A DNA stretch of 32,648 bases, taken from positions 1 to 32,648 of the forward strand of contig CALXUQ010000018.1 of the NCBI GenBank assembly GCA_944391725.1, in the 5' to 3' direction. The notes beneath the pieces are model-generated. The model made no database searches, was not told where the DNA came from, and worked only from the letters and a program-made list of their open reading frames with translations. The DNA comes from an uncultured Alphaproteobacteria bacterium (lineage in GTDB: Bacteria; Pseudomonadota; Alphaproteobacteria; RF32; CAG-239). Each line of letters starts with the position of its first letter. The stretch's first letter is position 1. Position numbers and translations under genes: made by a program. Positions 24,476 through 32,439 of the stretch are shown in pieces.

Positions 24476-25660
24476 TTGGGAAAACTGCTGAAAAGATATA
24501 AGTTATTAATATTAACCATGCTTTTTACGGCGGCTTTGTTAATCGGGCTGGGGTATTTCTTTGCCGAAAAACAAAGTGAACCTGAATTTGCCTCCAAAAT
24601 TGATCGGATGATGTTTGAGCGTAAAAATAAATCTCCCAAGTTTATTATTACGCTTCCCGATGCGGCGACCAGACGAGCCGAAATTTTGGGTCAAAAGACT
24701 CAAGATGAGCTCAATGAACAAAATCAGGAACAGTCGGAAAATAGCTTGGATAAAGGTTTTTCTGCCGCAGAATTGGCCGCAAAAATTCCGCTAACTGCTA
24801 AACTTACTCCTATAGCCAATCCGGTGGCACTTAATCCTTTGGATATTGTTCCGGGCTTGAGCGAAGAAGTAAACGGCATGGTGTTACCTAAAATTTCTGA
24901 TAATGGGCAAAAGCCTTGGGTAGAATATGGAAAAACCGAAAATGTTCAGCCTAATTTTTATAAGGTTGCCATTGTTCTGAAAAATTTGGGTATGGACAGT
25001 ATGATTACCACCGCGGCAATCGAAACTATGCCCGCGAATATGTCTTTATCTTTTTCTCCTTATGGGCGCGACTTAAATATTGCGGTGCGGCATGCAAGAG
25101 AATTTGGCCATGAAACTTATGTGGATTGGTTGCTTTGCTCCAAAAACTTCTTGAAAGCCGACAGCGGACCGATGGCAATGAGTATTACTCAAAACAAAGA
25201 AGAAAATTTGCGGAGAGCCGAGGCTTCTCTTAATGTGCGGGCACCCATCGGCGGAATGGTGGTTAACAACGGAATTGCCGACGAAACTGTTGCCGAACAT
25301 TTGCAGGTTATTATGACAGATATGCAAAAACGTGGTCTTTTGATGATTGATGCTACCGGAGAGGATGGAATTGATAAAGTCAATATCCCGGGGTTAGCAA
25401 GGCGAAAAGCCGATATTGTGATTGATACTCAATTTGTGCGTAATGACATTGATGAACAATTAAAACAAGCCGAAATTATTGCTAAAAATAATGGTTCGGT
25501 ACTCATTGCGGCTACACCTAAACCGGTAGTGCTTCATGCACTAAAAGATTGGGTGGAAACTTTCTCGCCGCAGTTAACCTACGAGCAAATGAAAGAACAA
25601 CAAACAACACCCGAAAAGCCCTTGGTATTAGTACCGGTTTCTAACTTGGTGGTAGAATAA
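24476..25660 (+). CDS. Divergent polysaccharide deacetylase (YibQ/SDD family)
   Basis: A 394-aa protein with an N-terminal membrane anchor (about 8-26) and a low-complexity linker. The C-terminal domain starts near residue 165 (YKVAIVLKNLGMDSMITTAAIETMPANMSLSFSPYG), the pattern of the divergent polysaccharide deacetylase family; the usual IDDLG reads LKNLG, so a metal Asp is not evident. The start is TTG at 24476: GGAGG (24463-24467) lies 8 nt upstream, and no ATG fits. This is the normal fourth gene of the gpmI-envC-ctpA-deacetylase-rppH cluster. The biochemical role is poorly defined. Confidence 0.85.
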   Translation: MGKLLKRYKLLILTMLFTAALLIGLGYFFAEKQSEPEFASKIDRMMFERKNKSPKFIITLPDAATRRAEILGQKTQDELNEQNQEQSENSLDKGFSAAELAAKIPLTAKLTPIANPVALNPLDIVPGLSEEVNGMVLPKISDNGQKPWVEYGKTENVQPNFYKVAIVLKNLGMDSMITTAAIETMPANMSLSFSPYGRDLNIAVRHAREFGHETYVDWLLCSKNFLKADSGPMAMSITQNKEENLRRAEASLNVRAPIGGMVVNNGIADETVAEHLQVIMTDMQKRGLLMIDATGEDGIDKVNIPGLARRKADIVIDTQFVRNDIDEQLKQAEIIAKNNGSVLIAATPKPVVLHALKDWVETFSPQLTYEQMKEQQTTPEKPLVLVPVSNLVVE

Positions 25661-25661
25661 A

Positions 25662-26165
25662 ATGATGAATGGCTTATATCGCCTCAATGCGGCGGCAATT
25701 GTGTTTAACAGCCAAGGCAAGGTCTTGGTTTTCGGGCGAAACGATATTGAAAATCAGTGGCAATTTCCGCAAGGGGGAATTGAGCCTAATGAAACTCCTG
25801 AAGTCGCCGCCAGACGTGAGCTTAAAGAAGAAACTAACATCCAATCGGTTCGTTTGGTTGCAATCATGCCTCAACCACTTCGCTATGATTTTCCACCACA
25901 GGTATTAGAAAAATTTAAAAAACTGGGAAGAACTAACATCGGGCAAGAGCAGTACTGGTTTTTGTTCTACTTTGAAGGTTCGGAAAACGAAATTGATTTT
26001 ACTACAAATCCCGACGAAATCGAGTTTAAGGCTTATAAATGGATTGAGATTGATGAGGCCCCAAATCTGGTGGTGGATTTCAAAAAAGAGGTCTATCAAC
26101 AAGTAGTGAAATTTATGAAGCCGAAAATTGATATTTTTTTGCAAAAACAAAAATGCCATGACTAA
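25662..26165 (+). CDS. rppH: RNA pyrophosphohydrolase RppH (Nudix)
   Basis: A 167-aa Nudix hydrolase that converts 5'-triphosphate mRNA to monophosphate and so opens it to RNase E decay. The Nudix box is GGIEPNETPEVAARRELKEET (residues about 37-57), with the RELKEE metal-binding Glu residues intact; the Gly expected after EExx is Asn, a mild deviation. WQFPQGG and the QKWFLF-like QYWFLFYFEG segment mark RppH. It starts 1 nt after the deacetylase gene. The last codons form the left arm of the terminator. Confidence 0.93.
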   Translation: MMNGLYRLNAAAIVFNSQGKVLVFGRNDIENQWQFPQGGIEPNETPEVAARRELKEETNIQSVRLVAIMPQPLRYDFPPQVLEKFKKLGRTNIGQEQYWFLFYFEGSENEIDFTTNPDEIEFKAYKWIEIDEAPNLVVDFKKEVYQQVVKFMKPKIDIFLQKQKCHD

Positions 26166-26190
26166 TTTAGTTAGAGCATGGCATTTCAAT
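26151..26190. terminator. Bidirectional terminator after rppH
   Basis: AAATGCCATG (26151-26160, within the rppH end) pairs perfectly with CATGGCATTT (26177-26186). A-rich sequence precedes it and T/A-rich sequence follows, so it may serve both rppH and the convergent small gene ending at 26203. Confidence 0.65.
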
Positions 26191-26202
26191 TAATTTTCAA
26201 AA

Positions 26203-26469
26203 TTATTTATATTGCTTTTTTAAGGGTATTTTTTCAGAATGGCGGCTGACAAGTTCAATTTTAATATCTGCATCATACAAATTCAGCAAGCAACAGATAT
26301 TTTTTGCACCGACACCACGAACAATCTCTGCGGCATCAATTTTTTTTAAGTCTATGCCGGACAAATGTGCAGCCTGTTTGAGCTTTACACAGTAATCCCA
26401 ACGCAATTTCATTAATTCTAAGCCTAAAGCACGGCGAACTTCACGATAGGTGAATTTTTTGATAATCAT
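26203..26469 (-). CDS. Small helix-turn-helix (XRE-like) protein
   Basis: An 88-aa protein beginning MIIKKFTYREVRRALG; an AGGAG Shine-Dalgarno lies 9 nt upstream of this ATG, so the longer frame from 26553 (which would run through a terminator) is rejected. Residues about 15-70 (LGLELMKLRW, QAAHLSGIDLKKIDAAEIVRG, NICCLLNLYDADIKIEL) follow the helix spacing of Cro/C1-type DNA-binding domains, but the match is loose. A basic tail follows. It stands alone between a structured RNA candidate upstream and the rppH terminator. Confidence 0.65.
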   Translation of the reverse strand: MIIKKFTYREVRRALGLELMKLRWDYCVKLKQAAHLSGIDLKKIDAAEIVRGVGAKNICCLLNLYDADIKIELVSRHSEKIPLKKQYK

Positions 26470-26489
26470 TATTTTCGCTCCTTTTTTTG

Positions 26490-26670
26490 TTATAGAAAAA
26501 CAAAACCGCCAATTCCTAAAAAAGAACGGCGGTGGAGCTTCAAACTGCCACAAAAACAGTCAGCCTTATTCGACATACGAGTATGCTTATATCAGCCACT
26601 CCACCATAAGGTGGATTATCTCATGTGGGGGTGTTTGAAGACACCACAATCCATATCTGGATTGCGAGGA
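26490..26670 (-). ncRNA. Candidate structured RNA with complementary hairpin loops
   Basis: Read on the minus strand, this gene-free stretch has hairpins CAATCCA/TGGATTG (26664-26647), GGTGT/ACACC (26645-26630) and TCCACC/GGTGGA (26615-26600), then GTGG..CCAC (26551-26532), and ends in a terminator. The loop at 26640-26635 and the loop at 26544-26538 are complementary (CTTCAA with TTGAAG, extendable to 8 bp). They can thus form a kissing interaction or, instead, a long helix flanked by CCAC/GTGG pairs. I recognise no known class (not SRP, RNase P, tmRNA or tRNA). It could be a stable small RNA from the end of the yraN operon or a leader of the XRE-like gene. Confidence 0.45.
26496..26532 (-). 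terminator. Intrinsic terminator inside the rsmI-yraN / XRE-like spacer
   Basis: On the minus strand CCGCC (26532-26528) pairs with GGCGG (26510-26506), with a further TTC/GAA pairing inside, followed by TTTTGTTTTT. It lies 27 bp before the start codon of the 88-aa gene, so transcripts from upstream would stop before that gene unless read through. Confidence 0.65.
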
Positions 26671-26693
26671 TTAGCTTAGAACAAATCAGCTAA
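26671..26693. repeat. Inverted repeat at the edge of the RNA candidate
   Basis: TTAGCT (26671-26676) and AGCTAA (26688-26693) are separated by 11 bp. On the minus strand a loose promoter (TTGCAA, 16 bp, TAAGCT) overlaps it, so it could be an operator. It is weak evidence for a separate start of the RNA. Confidence 0.35.
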
Positions 26694-26711
26694 ATTGCAA
26701 GAAAATTTTTA

Positions 26712-27107
26712 TCAAGAAGTCCAAGCGTTTTTGATATGGCGAATCCACAGTGGAAAGCTAACCAGCACTGCATCAAAACGTACATCGCAATTTTGATAAG
26801 CGGGGTGTTTTTGTAAAAAGGCTTCGGCGCCACGGATAATTCTTTGTTGCTGAGCGGGGCGAATGGCATAAGCCGCCTTATCCAATCCGGAACGCTTTTT
26901 GACTTCTACAAAAATAATCGTGTTTCTTCTTAATGCGATAATATCAATTTCTCCGGCATGAGTGCCGCGGCCGGTGCGATAGTTGGCGGCGAGAATCCGA
27001 TAACCATGGCAACGCAGCCACAAGCGAGCTAAAAATTCGGCTAACTTACCACCGCACGGACTACTGATTTTGATTTTTGATTTGCAGGGCAAGGGTATAG
27101 ACCTCAT
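26712..27107 (-). CDS. yraN: YraN (UPF0102) family nuclease-like protein
   Basis: A 131-aa protein of the restriction-endonuclease-like fold. GKLAEFLARLWLRCHGYRIL, then GEIDIIALRRNTIIFVEVKKR carries the Glu/Asp and ExK residues typical of this fold, followed by QQQRIIRGAEAFL. The first 17 residues are unlike the family and overlap rsmI by 47 bp; a start downstream is possible but no ATG is available. The cellular role is not established. rsmI-yraN with a divergent lpoA is a widely conserved neighbourhood. Confidence 0.88.
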   Translation of the reverse strand: MRSIPLPCKSKIKISSPCGGKLAEFLARLWLRCHGYRILAANYRTGRGTHAGEIDIIALRRNTIIFVEVKKRSGLDKAAYAIRPAQQQRIIRGAEAFLQKHPAYQNCDVRFDAVLVSFPLWIRHIKNAWTS

Positions 27108-27903
27108 TTTTGTTCAGACCATATTGAGACACCACTTCTTTAACTGCCGTTTTTAAGGGTAGCGAATCCATTTTAGATTGCAAGATTGATAGTACATCAA
27201 ATTCGGCAACCTCCTTTTCATCTTCTTGAGGCGGAGCAACCATAAACACCATTTCACCTTTAGGCTCTTGGGCAGAAAATTTTTCGATAATTTCGGCCGC
27301 GTTACCGGTAACGGTTTGTTCATAAATCTTGCTGATTTCTCTTACCACCGCCATTTCGCGCAATCCAAAAACTTCTTGAGCCACGGCCAAAGTTTTTAAT
27401 ATCCGCGGGGCGGTTTCATAAAATACCAATGTGGCCTCCAAATTCTTTAAGCCATCAAATAACTCACGGCGCGCCTTATCCTTGTTGGGAATAAAGCCGG
27501 CAAACATAAACCTGTTGGTCGGCAAACCAGATAACTGTAAAGCGCATATCAAGGCACAGCATCCGGGAATGGTATAGACATTTACACCTTCTGCTCGGCA
27601 GGCGCGAATCAGCTTATAACCGGGGTCGGAAATCAGCGGGGAACCGGCATCGCTAACCAAGGCCACGCTCAAGCCATCTTTAACCGCCTCAATTAACATT
27701 TGAGCGTGTTGGTCCTCATTGTGGTCGTGGAGTGTAATAAACTTTTTCTTGATACTAATCCCTAAAAGAGAAAAAAGTTTTTTGGTTATTCTAGTATCTT
27801 CACAAGCGATAATATCAGCCGCGTTCAAGGTTTCAATCCCGCGTGGGGACATATCTTGAAGGTTTCCAATCGGAGTGGCAACAATGTATAAACCTGTTTT
27901 CAT
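27061..27903 (-). CDS. rsmI: 16S rRNA (cytidine-1402 2'-O)-methyltransferase RsmI
   Basis: A 280-aa SAM-dependent enzyme of the tetrapyrrole-methylase fold that methylates the ribose of C1402 in the decoding centre. GLYIVATPIGNLQDMSPR opens the protein, followed by IACEDTR, VALVSDAGSPLISDPGY and the IPGCCALICAL and FAGFIPNK segments, all diagnostic. Length is normal. It is divergent from lpoA and overlaps yraN downstream, giving a coupled pair. Confidence 0.96.
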   Translation of the reverse strand: MKTGLYIVATPIGNLQDMSPRGIETLNAADIIACEDTRITKKLFSLLGISIKKKFITLHDHNEDQHAQMLIEAVKDGLSVALVSDAGSPLISDPGYKLIRACRAEGVNVYTIPGCCALICALQLSGLPTNRFMFAGFIPNKDKARRELFDGLKNLEATLVFYETAPRILKTLAVAQEVFGLREMAVVREISKIYEQTVTGNAAEIIEKFSAQEPKGEMVFMVAPPQEDEKEVAEFDVLSILQSKMDSLPLKTAVKEVVSQYGLNKNEVYTLALQIKNQNQ

Positions 27904-27987
27904 ATATCTCTACTCTTTACAAGACGGGTTTTTTATTCTAAATCTTAGTATTATTTGATTAATGATGCTTTTTGAGGAAAATTGCAA

Positions 27988-29400
27988 GTGATAAAAAAAA
28001 TCCACCTACTGCTTTTGGCTTTAATCTTGTCGGGCTGTGCCTCCAACAATAAACCGACTTTGACCTCGGCAGATTCTTCTGATGTGTTTGATTTTGGCGA
28101 AGTGTGGCTCACCCCTCAGCAACAAGAAAATACTTTTCGGGTCGGTATGCTCTTACCTTTAAGCGGTAAAGCCGCCAAACAAGGGCAAGGTCTTAAAAAC
28201 GCGGCAATGATGGCGATGGATGATGTTAAAAATCCACAATTGATTTTGCAATTTTATGATACCCAGAGCACTCCTGAGGGGGCTCGTACGGCAGTTGAAA
28301 ATGCTTTAAGTCAGAGAGTTAAACTAATTGTCGGGCCACTCAGCAGTAATGAAGTGCGGGCGATTTCGGAAGAGACAATTTATAATCAAGTTCCGATCAT
28401 TGCTTTTTCTACCTCCAAAGATGTTTTGCAGCCAACAGTATATACTTTGGGGTTGTTGATTGATGAGCAGGTCAATCGAATCATGTCTTATGCCGCAAGC
28501 CAGGGACGTAGTAAATTTGCCTTATTGGTGCCAGATAACGCAACCGGTATTGCCGTGGCCAAAGCGGCCCTTGCATCTGCCTCTCTTAACCAAGTTGAGG
28601 TGACTAAAATTGCTTTCTATCCGCCCAACACCACAAATTTTGCCGAGATTGTCAAACAGCTGACCGATTATGGCACCCGCAGTGCCTTGCTCAACCGGAA
28701 AAAAGCCAACCTTACCGCCTTAGCTAAGCAAGGCGACATTAATGCTCAACGTCAGCTCAAGCAGCTTAAGACAACCAACTCGATGGGCGACCCCGGGTTT
28801 GATGCAGTGCTAATCCCCGAATATGGTTCCAAACTGAAATCTATTATCTCAATGTTTGGTTATTATGACGTTTATGCTCCGGAAGTGAAATTTCTCGGTA
28901 CGTCAATTTGGGAAAGCAGTCAACTCAACAAAGAAAGCATGATTATCAATAGCTGGTATCCGACTTTGTCGCGTTATCAAAGTGCTTACTTCTCTAACAA
29001 ATATTCCAAACTTTTTGGTGAGCGCCCCAACAGTTTATATTCTTTTGCTTATGATGCGGTGGCACTATCGTCGGCGCTTTCAAAATCGCAAAATAGCGAT
29101 GATATTAATTATGCTATTACCAATCCGGACGGATACATCGGTATAAACGGAACTTTCCGCTTGTTTGCCAACGGTAGCAACCAGCACAGTCTGGATATTA
29201 TGGAAATCAGAGCTAACGGTGATGCGGTGGTTGATGCCGCTCCCAAGCGCTTTTCGGGTGATGACAGTCATTATTACAACCGCGAGCAATTTGGCAGTTA
29301 TCAACTCTCCAGACCGCAGATTTTCGGTAAATCTTCTGAAGCAGCAGCAGAACAGATTTTCGGAGAACAGGTTTATGGCGGTATGGCTCAAGAATTTTAG
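27988..29400 (+). CDS. LpoA-like penicillin-binding protein activator (lipoprotein)
   Basis: A 470-aa lipoprotein. From the GTG at 27988, IKKIHLLLLALILSGC gives a lipobox with Cys17. The GAGGA Shine-Dalgarno lies 9 nt before this GTG, while a TTG at 27982 would be too close. The main domain is a type I periplasmic-binding fold (FRVGMLLPLSGKAAKQGQGLKNAAMMAMDDV near residue 50, then VKLIVGPLSSNEV), related to LivK-type receptors and to the C-terminal half of LpoA. Position next to rsmI supports LpoA-like function, stimulating PBP1A from the outer membrane. The N-terminal TPR half of enterobacterial LpoA is missing. Confidence 0.82.
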   Translation: MIKKIHLLLLALILSGCASNNKPTLTSADSSDVFDFGEVWLTPQQQENTFRVGMLLPLSGKAAKQGQGLKNAAMMAMDDVKNPQLILQFYDTQSTPEGARTAVENALSQRVKLIVGPLSSNEVRAISEETIYNQVPIIAFSTSKDVLQPTVYTLGLLIDEQVNRIMSYAASQGRSKFALLVPDNATGIAVAKAALASASLNQVEVTKIAFYPPNTTNFAEIVKQLTDYGTRSALLNRKKANLTALAKQGDINAQRQLKQLKTTNSMGDPGFDAVLIPEYGSKLKSIISMFGYYDVYAPEVKFLGTSIWESSQLNKESMIINSWYPTLSRYQSAYFSNKYSKLFGERPNSLYSFAYDAVALSSALSKSQNSDDINYAITNPDGYIGINGTFRLFANGSNQHSLDIMEIRANGDAVVDAAPKRFSGDDSHYYNREQFGSYQLSRPQIFGKSSEAAAEQIFGEQVYGGMAQEF

Positions 29401-29419
29401 CTGATAAGTCAAATTTTGC

Positions 29420-29450
29420 TTGAAATATGTTTGCTTTTCGACAATATTAT
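29420..29450 (+). promoter_or_regulatory. Probable promoter for SRP RNA
   Basis: TTGAAA (29420-29425) and TATTAT (29445-29450) are 19 bp apart, slightly long, and the RNA stem begins 6 bp after the -10 box, where transcription should start. Confidence 0.4.
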
Positions 29451-29455
29451 CAAAA

Positions 29456-29541
29456 GGAGAGCGCTGGGTCAAACAGCCGCCAATCTGGTCAGGTTCGGAA
29501 GGAAGCAGCCATAACGGTTTGCTTGAGGTCAGAGGCTCTCC
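29456..29541 (+). ncRNA. ffs: Signal recognition particle RNA (4.5S type)
   Basis: The conserved core GGTCAGGTTCGGAAGGAAGCAG (split: GGTCAGG, then TTCGGAAGGAAGCAGCC) lies at 29488-29510, with the GGAA tetraloop and asymmetric loop bound by Ffh. The ends GGAGAGC (29456-29462) and GCTCTCC (29535-29541) pair, closing an RNA of about 86 nt, and a T-run follows (29549-29555). It targets membrane and secreted proteins to the translocon. SRP RNA just before dnaX is common in proteobacteria. Confidence 0.92.
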
Positions 29542-29565
29542 ACCATTTGTTTTTTAGTTAAGGTC

Positions 29566-31284
29566 ATGGCTGAAGATAGTGATAATCAATATGTGGTTTT
29601 AGCCCGCAAATATCGCCCGCAAACTTTTGATGATTTGCTCGGGCAAGATGCTTTGGTGCAGACCTTAACCAACGCCATTAAAAATAATCGATTACATCAT
29701 GCCTATATTTTGACCGGTATCCGCGGAGTGGGTAAAACTACCACCGCGCGTATTATCGCCAAGGCTCTTAACTGCACCGGTAAAGACGGTCAAGGCGGAC
29801 CGACAATTAAACCTTGCGGAGTGTGTGAAAACTGCCGCGCTATTGCGGCCGGACGTCATATTGATGTGATGGAGCTTGATGCGGCCTCGCGCACAGGCGT
29901 TGATGATATTCGCGAGATTTTGGACGGGGTGCGCTACAAACCCACCAACGCCCGCTACAAAATCTATATCATCGACGAAGTGCACATGCTTTCTAAAAAT
30001 GCTTTCAATGCCTTGTTAAAAACTTTGGAAGAGCCGCCATCACACGTGAAGTTTATTTTTGCAACTACCGAAATCCGTAAAGTGCCGATTACGGTGCTTT
30101 CACGTTGTCAGCGTTTTGATTTGCAGCGCTTGTCAATTGAAGATTTGATGACTTTGTTTACGCGGATTTTGGATAAAGAAAAAATTGCTGCCGATGCTCA
30201 AGCTTTGCAAATTATTGCCAAAGCGGCTGACGGTTCGGCTCGTGACGGCTTGTCAATGTTAGACCAAGCTATCTCGCTTGGAGCCGGAAAAGTCGAAACC
30301 GAGATTGTGAAAAATATGATTGGTTTGGCTGATCGCAACAAAACTTTTGAGTTGTTTGAACTGCTGGTTAACGGCAAAACTAGTGAGCTGTTGGCTAATG
30401 TGGAAGAACAATACAAAAATGGCGCCAACCCGCTGACTATTTTGCAAGATTTGGTGAACATTGCGCATATGCTGGCTAAAGCCAAAATCATTCCGAGTTC
30501 GGTTGAAGATGTCAGCTTGTCAGAAAGCGAAAAAGATTTTTGCAAGCGCTTGGCTCCCGAAATTTCTATTGCCGTACTGTCTAAAGTCTGGCAAATGCTT
30601 ATCAAAGGGATTAGCGAATTGGCAATTGCTCCGGTGCAGATTGATGCCGTGGAGATGATTTTAATCCGAATTGCTTATTCGGCAAGCCTTCCTACCCCTT
30701 ATGAGCTTTTAAACGACGTAAAAAAAAACTCTAGCTTAGGTGTATCTACACCGGTTGCACCTACTCCGCATATTGCCCCGGTTTTGGAAAAAAAAAATAA
30801 TCTGAGCGCTGTTTCAGATATGTCGGAACAGGTAGCACAGCCCAGTGATAATGTAACTTTTGCAAAGCCGGAAGATTTGGTGGATTATCTCGAAAATCAC
30901 AAAAAAATCCTGATGGCTTGTGCCTTAAAGCAAGATGTTTCCATGGTGGAATTTCGTGATGGATACATCAAAATGGTAGCCGATGCCAAAATCAATACCG
31001 ATTTTGTGATGAACTTGCATAAAGCCTTGCTGGAGGCAACCGGCAAAGAGTGGAAAATTGATTCCAGCCACGGCGATTTAGGCGACACCATTGCCAGCAA
31101 AGAAAAAGCGGCGGAAGAAGAATATAAGCGCAATGTTTCCGAATATCCGCTGGTCAAGGCGATTTTGGCGGAATTCAAGGGCGCTAAAATTGAAACTTTA
31201 ACCCGCAAAATCAACAACTCAAACGATGTTAACGAAAGTGATACCGAAACAAACGACAGTGAAATCTTTTTTGATGAGGAGTAA
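29566..31284 (+). CDS. dnaX: DNA polymerase III subunits gamma and tau
   Basis: A 572-aa clamp-loader ATPase that opens and loads the DnaN ring. Walker A GIRGVGKTTTAR begins at residue 51. A Cys-rich zinc module follows (C..CGVCENC, about 70-91). IYIIDEVHML and the LSRCQRFDL sensor region complete the AAA+ core, with domain III to about 375. The tau-specific part follows a Pro/Thr-rich linker. At codons 385-388 and 408-411 there are A9 and A10 tracts; a one-base slip in either direction at either tract gives a stop within four codons, so a short gamma form of about 388-412 aa could be made. AAGG lies just before the ATG. Confidence 0.95.
   Translation: MAEDSDNQYVVLARKYRPQTFDDLLGQDALVQTLTNAIKNNRLHHAYILTGIRGVGKTTTARIIAKALNCTGKDGQGGPTIKPCGVCENCRAIAAGRHIDVMELDAASRTGVDDIREILDGVRYKPTNARYKIYIIDEVHMLSKNAFNALLKTLEEPPSHVKFIFATTEIRKVPITVLSRCQRFDLQRLSIEDLMTLFTRILDKEKIAADAQALQIIAKAADGSARDGLSMLDQAISLGAGKVETEIVKNMIGLADRNKTFELFELLVNGKTSELLANVEEQYKNGANPLTILQDLVNIAHMLAKAKIIPSSVEDVSLSESEKDFCKRLAPEISIAVLSKVWQMLIKGISELAIAPVQIDAVEMILIRIAYSASLPTPYELLNDVKKNSSLGVSTPVAPTPHIAPVLEKKNNLSAVSDMSEQVAQPSDNVTFAKPEDLVDYLENHKKILMACALKQDVSMVEFRDGYIKMVADAKINTDFVMNLHKALLEATGKEWKIDSSHGDLGDTIASKEKAAEEEYKRNVSEYPLVKAILAEFKGAKIETLTRKINNSNDVNESDTETNDSEIFFDEE
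30718..30804 (+). other. Two poly-A slippery tracts in dnaX with stops in both shifted frames
   Basis: A9 at 30720-30728 and A10 at 30788-30797. Adding one A yields CTC TAG after the first tract and an immediate TAA after the second. Losing one A yields CTA GCT TAG and ATC TGA. Both tracts lie at the junction between the motor domains and the tau-specific part, where gamma ends in other bacteria. Confidence 0.6.
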
Positions 31285-31290
31285 GAAAAA

Positions 31291-31611
31291 ATGATGAATA
31301 TTCAAGGAATCATGAAGCAGGCGCAAGCAATGCAGAAAAGAATGGAAGAAATGCAAGAAAAACTGGCCCAAGAAGAAGTTGAAGGAATTAGCGGCGGCGG
31401 AATGGTCAAAGTGGTCTTAAACGGCAAATTTGAAATGAAAAAGCTTGAGCTTGACGGTTCCTTAATTAATATTGATGAAAAAGATGTGCTGGAAGATTTG
31501 ATTATTGCGGCATATAACGATGCTAAAAACAAAGTTGATGAAAAAATGCAGAACAGTGTTCAAAGCGTTACCGGAGGTATGAATCTCGGTGGCTTAAAGT
31601 TGCCGTTCTAG
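31291..31611 (+). CDS. Nucleoid-associated protein YbaB/EbfC
   Basis: A 106-aa dimeric DNA-binding protein. It has the family pattern IMKQAQAMQKRMEEMQEKLAQEEVEGISGGGMVKVVLNGK, a middle sheet and the C-terminal Met/Gly-rich TGGMNLGGLKLPF. It begins 6 nt after dnaX and is followed 10 nt later by recR; the trio dnaX-ybaB-recR is highly conserved. The first Met is followed by a second; either may be the start. Confidence 0.93.
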   Translation: MMNIQGIMKQAQAMQKRMEEMQEKLAQEEVEGISGGGMVKVVLNGKFEMKKLELDGSLINIDEKDVLEDLIIAAYNDAKNKVDEKMQNSVQSVTGGMNLGGLKLPF

Positions 31612-31621
31612 GATATAAAAA

Positions 31622-32215
31622 ATGGCCGGACAAGATATTGAAAAATTAGTCAAACTGGTATCTAAGCTCCCCTCGCTCGGAACACGCTCGGCGCGGAGGA
31701 TTGTGCTCAATTTGCTTAAAAAACGCGAAAACTTGTTTTTGCCCTTGATTGAGGCAATGCAAAATGTGGCCAACAATGTGAAGACTTGTGAAATTTGCGG
31801 CAATTATGACACTTGTTCGCCGTGCTCAATTTGTGCTTCTGAGTTAAGAGAAAACGGCACAATTTGCGTAGTACAAGATGTGGCGGATTTGTGGGCCATG
31901 GAGCGAGTTTCATTTTTCAAGGGTAAATATCATGTTTTGGGGGGAATTTTATCGGCCTTAGACGGAGTAACACCGGAAGACTTGAATATTGAGCCCTTAC
32001 TGGAGCGAATTGGCAAAGAAAATGTTAAAGAAGTGATTTTAGCTTTGCCGGCAACAGTAGACGGACAAATTACCGCGCATTATTTAGTATCACGCCTTAA
32101 AGATTTTGAGGTGAAAGTTTCAACCTTAGCGCAAGGGATTCCGATGGGCGCAGAGCTCGATTATATGGACGAGGGCACATTGCAACTAGCTCTAAACTCT
32201 CGAAAAGCACTATAA
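31622..32215 (+). CDS. recR: Recombination protein RecR
   Basis: A 197-aa protein that forms a ring clamp on DNA and helps RecF/RecO load RecA. It has a helix-hairpin-helix near the N-terminus (LPSLGTRSARRIVLNLL) and a zinc finger C-x2-C-x8-C-x2-C (CEICGNYDTCSPCSIC, with an extra Cys inside). A Toprim domain (TICVVQDVADLWAME, then YHVLGGILSALDGVTPEDL) and a C-terminal GIPMGAELDYMDEGTL segment follow. All main motifs are intact. A terminator follows at 32239. Confidence 0.97.
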   Translation: MAGQDIEKLVKLVSKLPSLGTRSARRIVLNLLKKRENLFLPLIEAMQNVANNVKTCEICGNYDTCSPCSICASELRENGTICVVQDVADLWAMERVSFFKGKYHVLGGILSALDGVTPEDLNIEPLLERIGKENVKEVILALPATVDGQITAHYLVSRLKDFEVKVSTLAQGIPMGAELDYMDEGTLQLALNSRKAL

Positions 32216-32238
32216 AAATAAATTTATTTTTGCTTAAA

Positions 32239-32271
32239 AATACTCTGTTTTTTCAACGGGGTATTTTTTTT
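32239..32271 (+). terminator. Intrinsic terminator after recR
   Basis: AATACTCTG (32239-32247) pairs with CGGGGTATT (32257-32265), including two G-T wobbles, followed by a run of eight T. It closes the ffs/dnaX-ybaB-recR transcript. Confidence 0.7.
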
Positions 32272-32320
32272 ATACTACCGATAAAATATACAAATTACAT
32301 TAGGGGAGACTAAATTAGTG

Positions 32321-32349
32321 TTGATTTTTCCGAGAAATTGACATATCAT
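32321..32349 (+). promoter_or_regulatory. Candidate promoter for the last gene
   Basis: TTGATT (32321-32326) and TATCAT (32344-32349) are 17 bp apart, about 90 bp before the ATG at 32440. A perfect TTGACA at 32338 lacks a good -10 partner. The leader contains the palindrome AATCATGATT. Confidence 0.35.
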
Positions 32350-32439
32350 AAATCTATGTTGTTTGGTTTAACACCTTTTATCAGGATTTAATCATGATTT
32401 AGAGATTTATTTGATTGTTATCGCGGAGAAAGAAACATT

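Noticed and set aside
26470..26553. Longer form of the XRE-like protein from 26553
   Set aside because: The extra 28 residues would be encoded across an intrinsic terminator, and the Shine-Dalgarno supports ATG 26469.
26496..26700. tRNA, tmRNA, RNase P or 6S RNA in the yraN downstream spacer
   Set aside because: No T-loop GGTTCGAATCC-like sequence, no tag frame, no RNase P core. A 6S-like long helix is possible, but key features could not be confirmed without a covariance search.
31860..31910. Damaged Toprim Glu in RecR (VVQD)
   Set aside because: Gln at this position occurs in other RecR proteins, such as that of Bacillus subtilis as I recall it, so it is not an anomaly.
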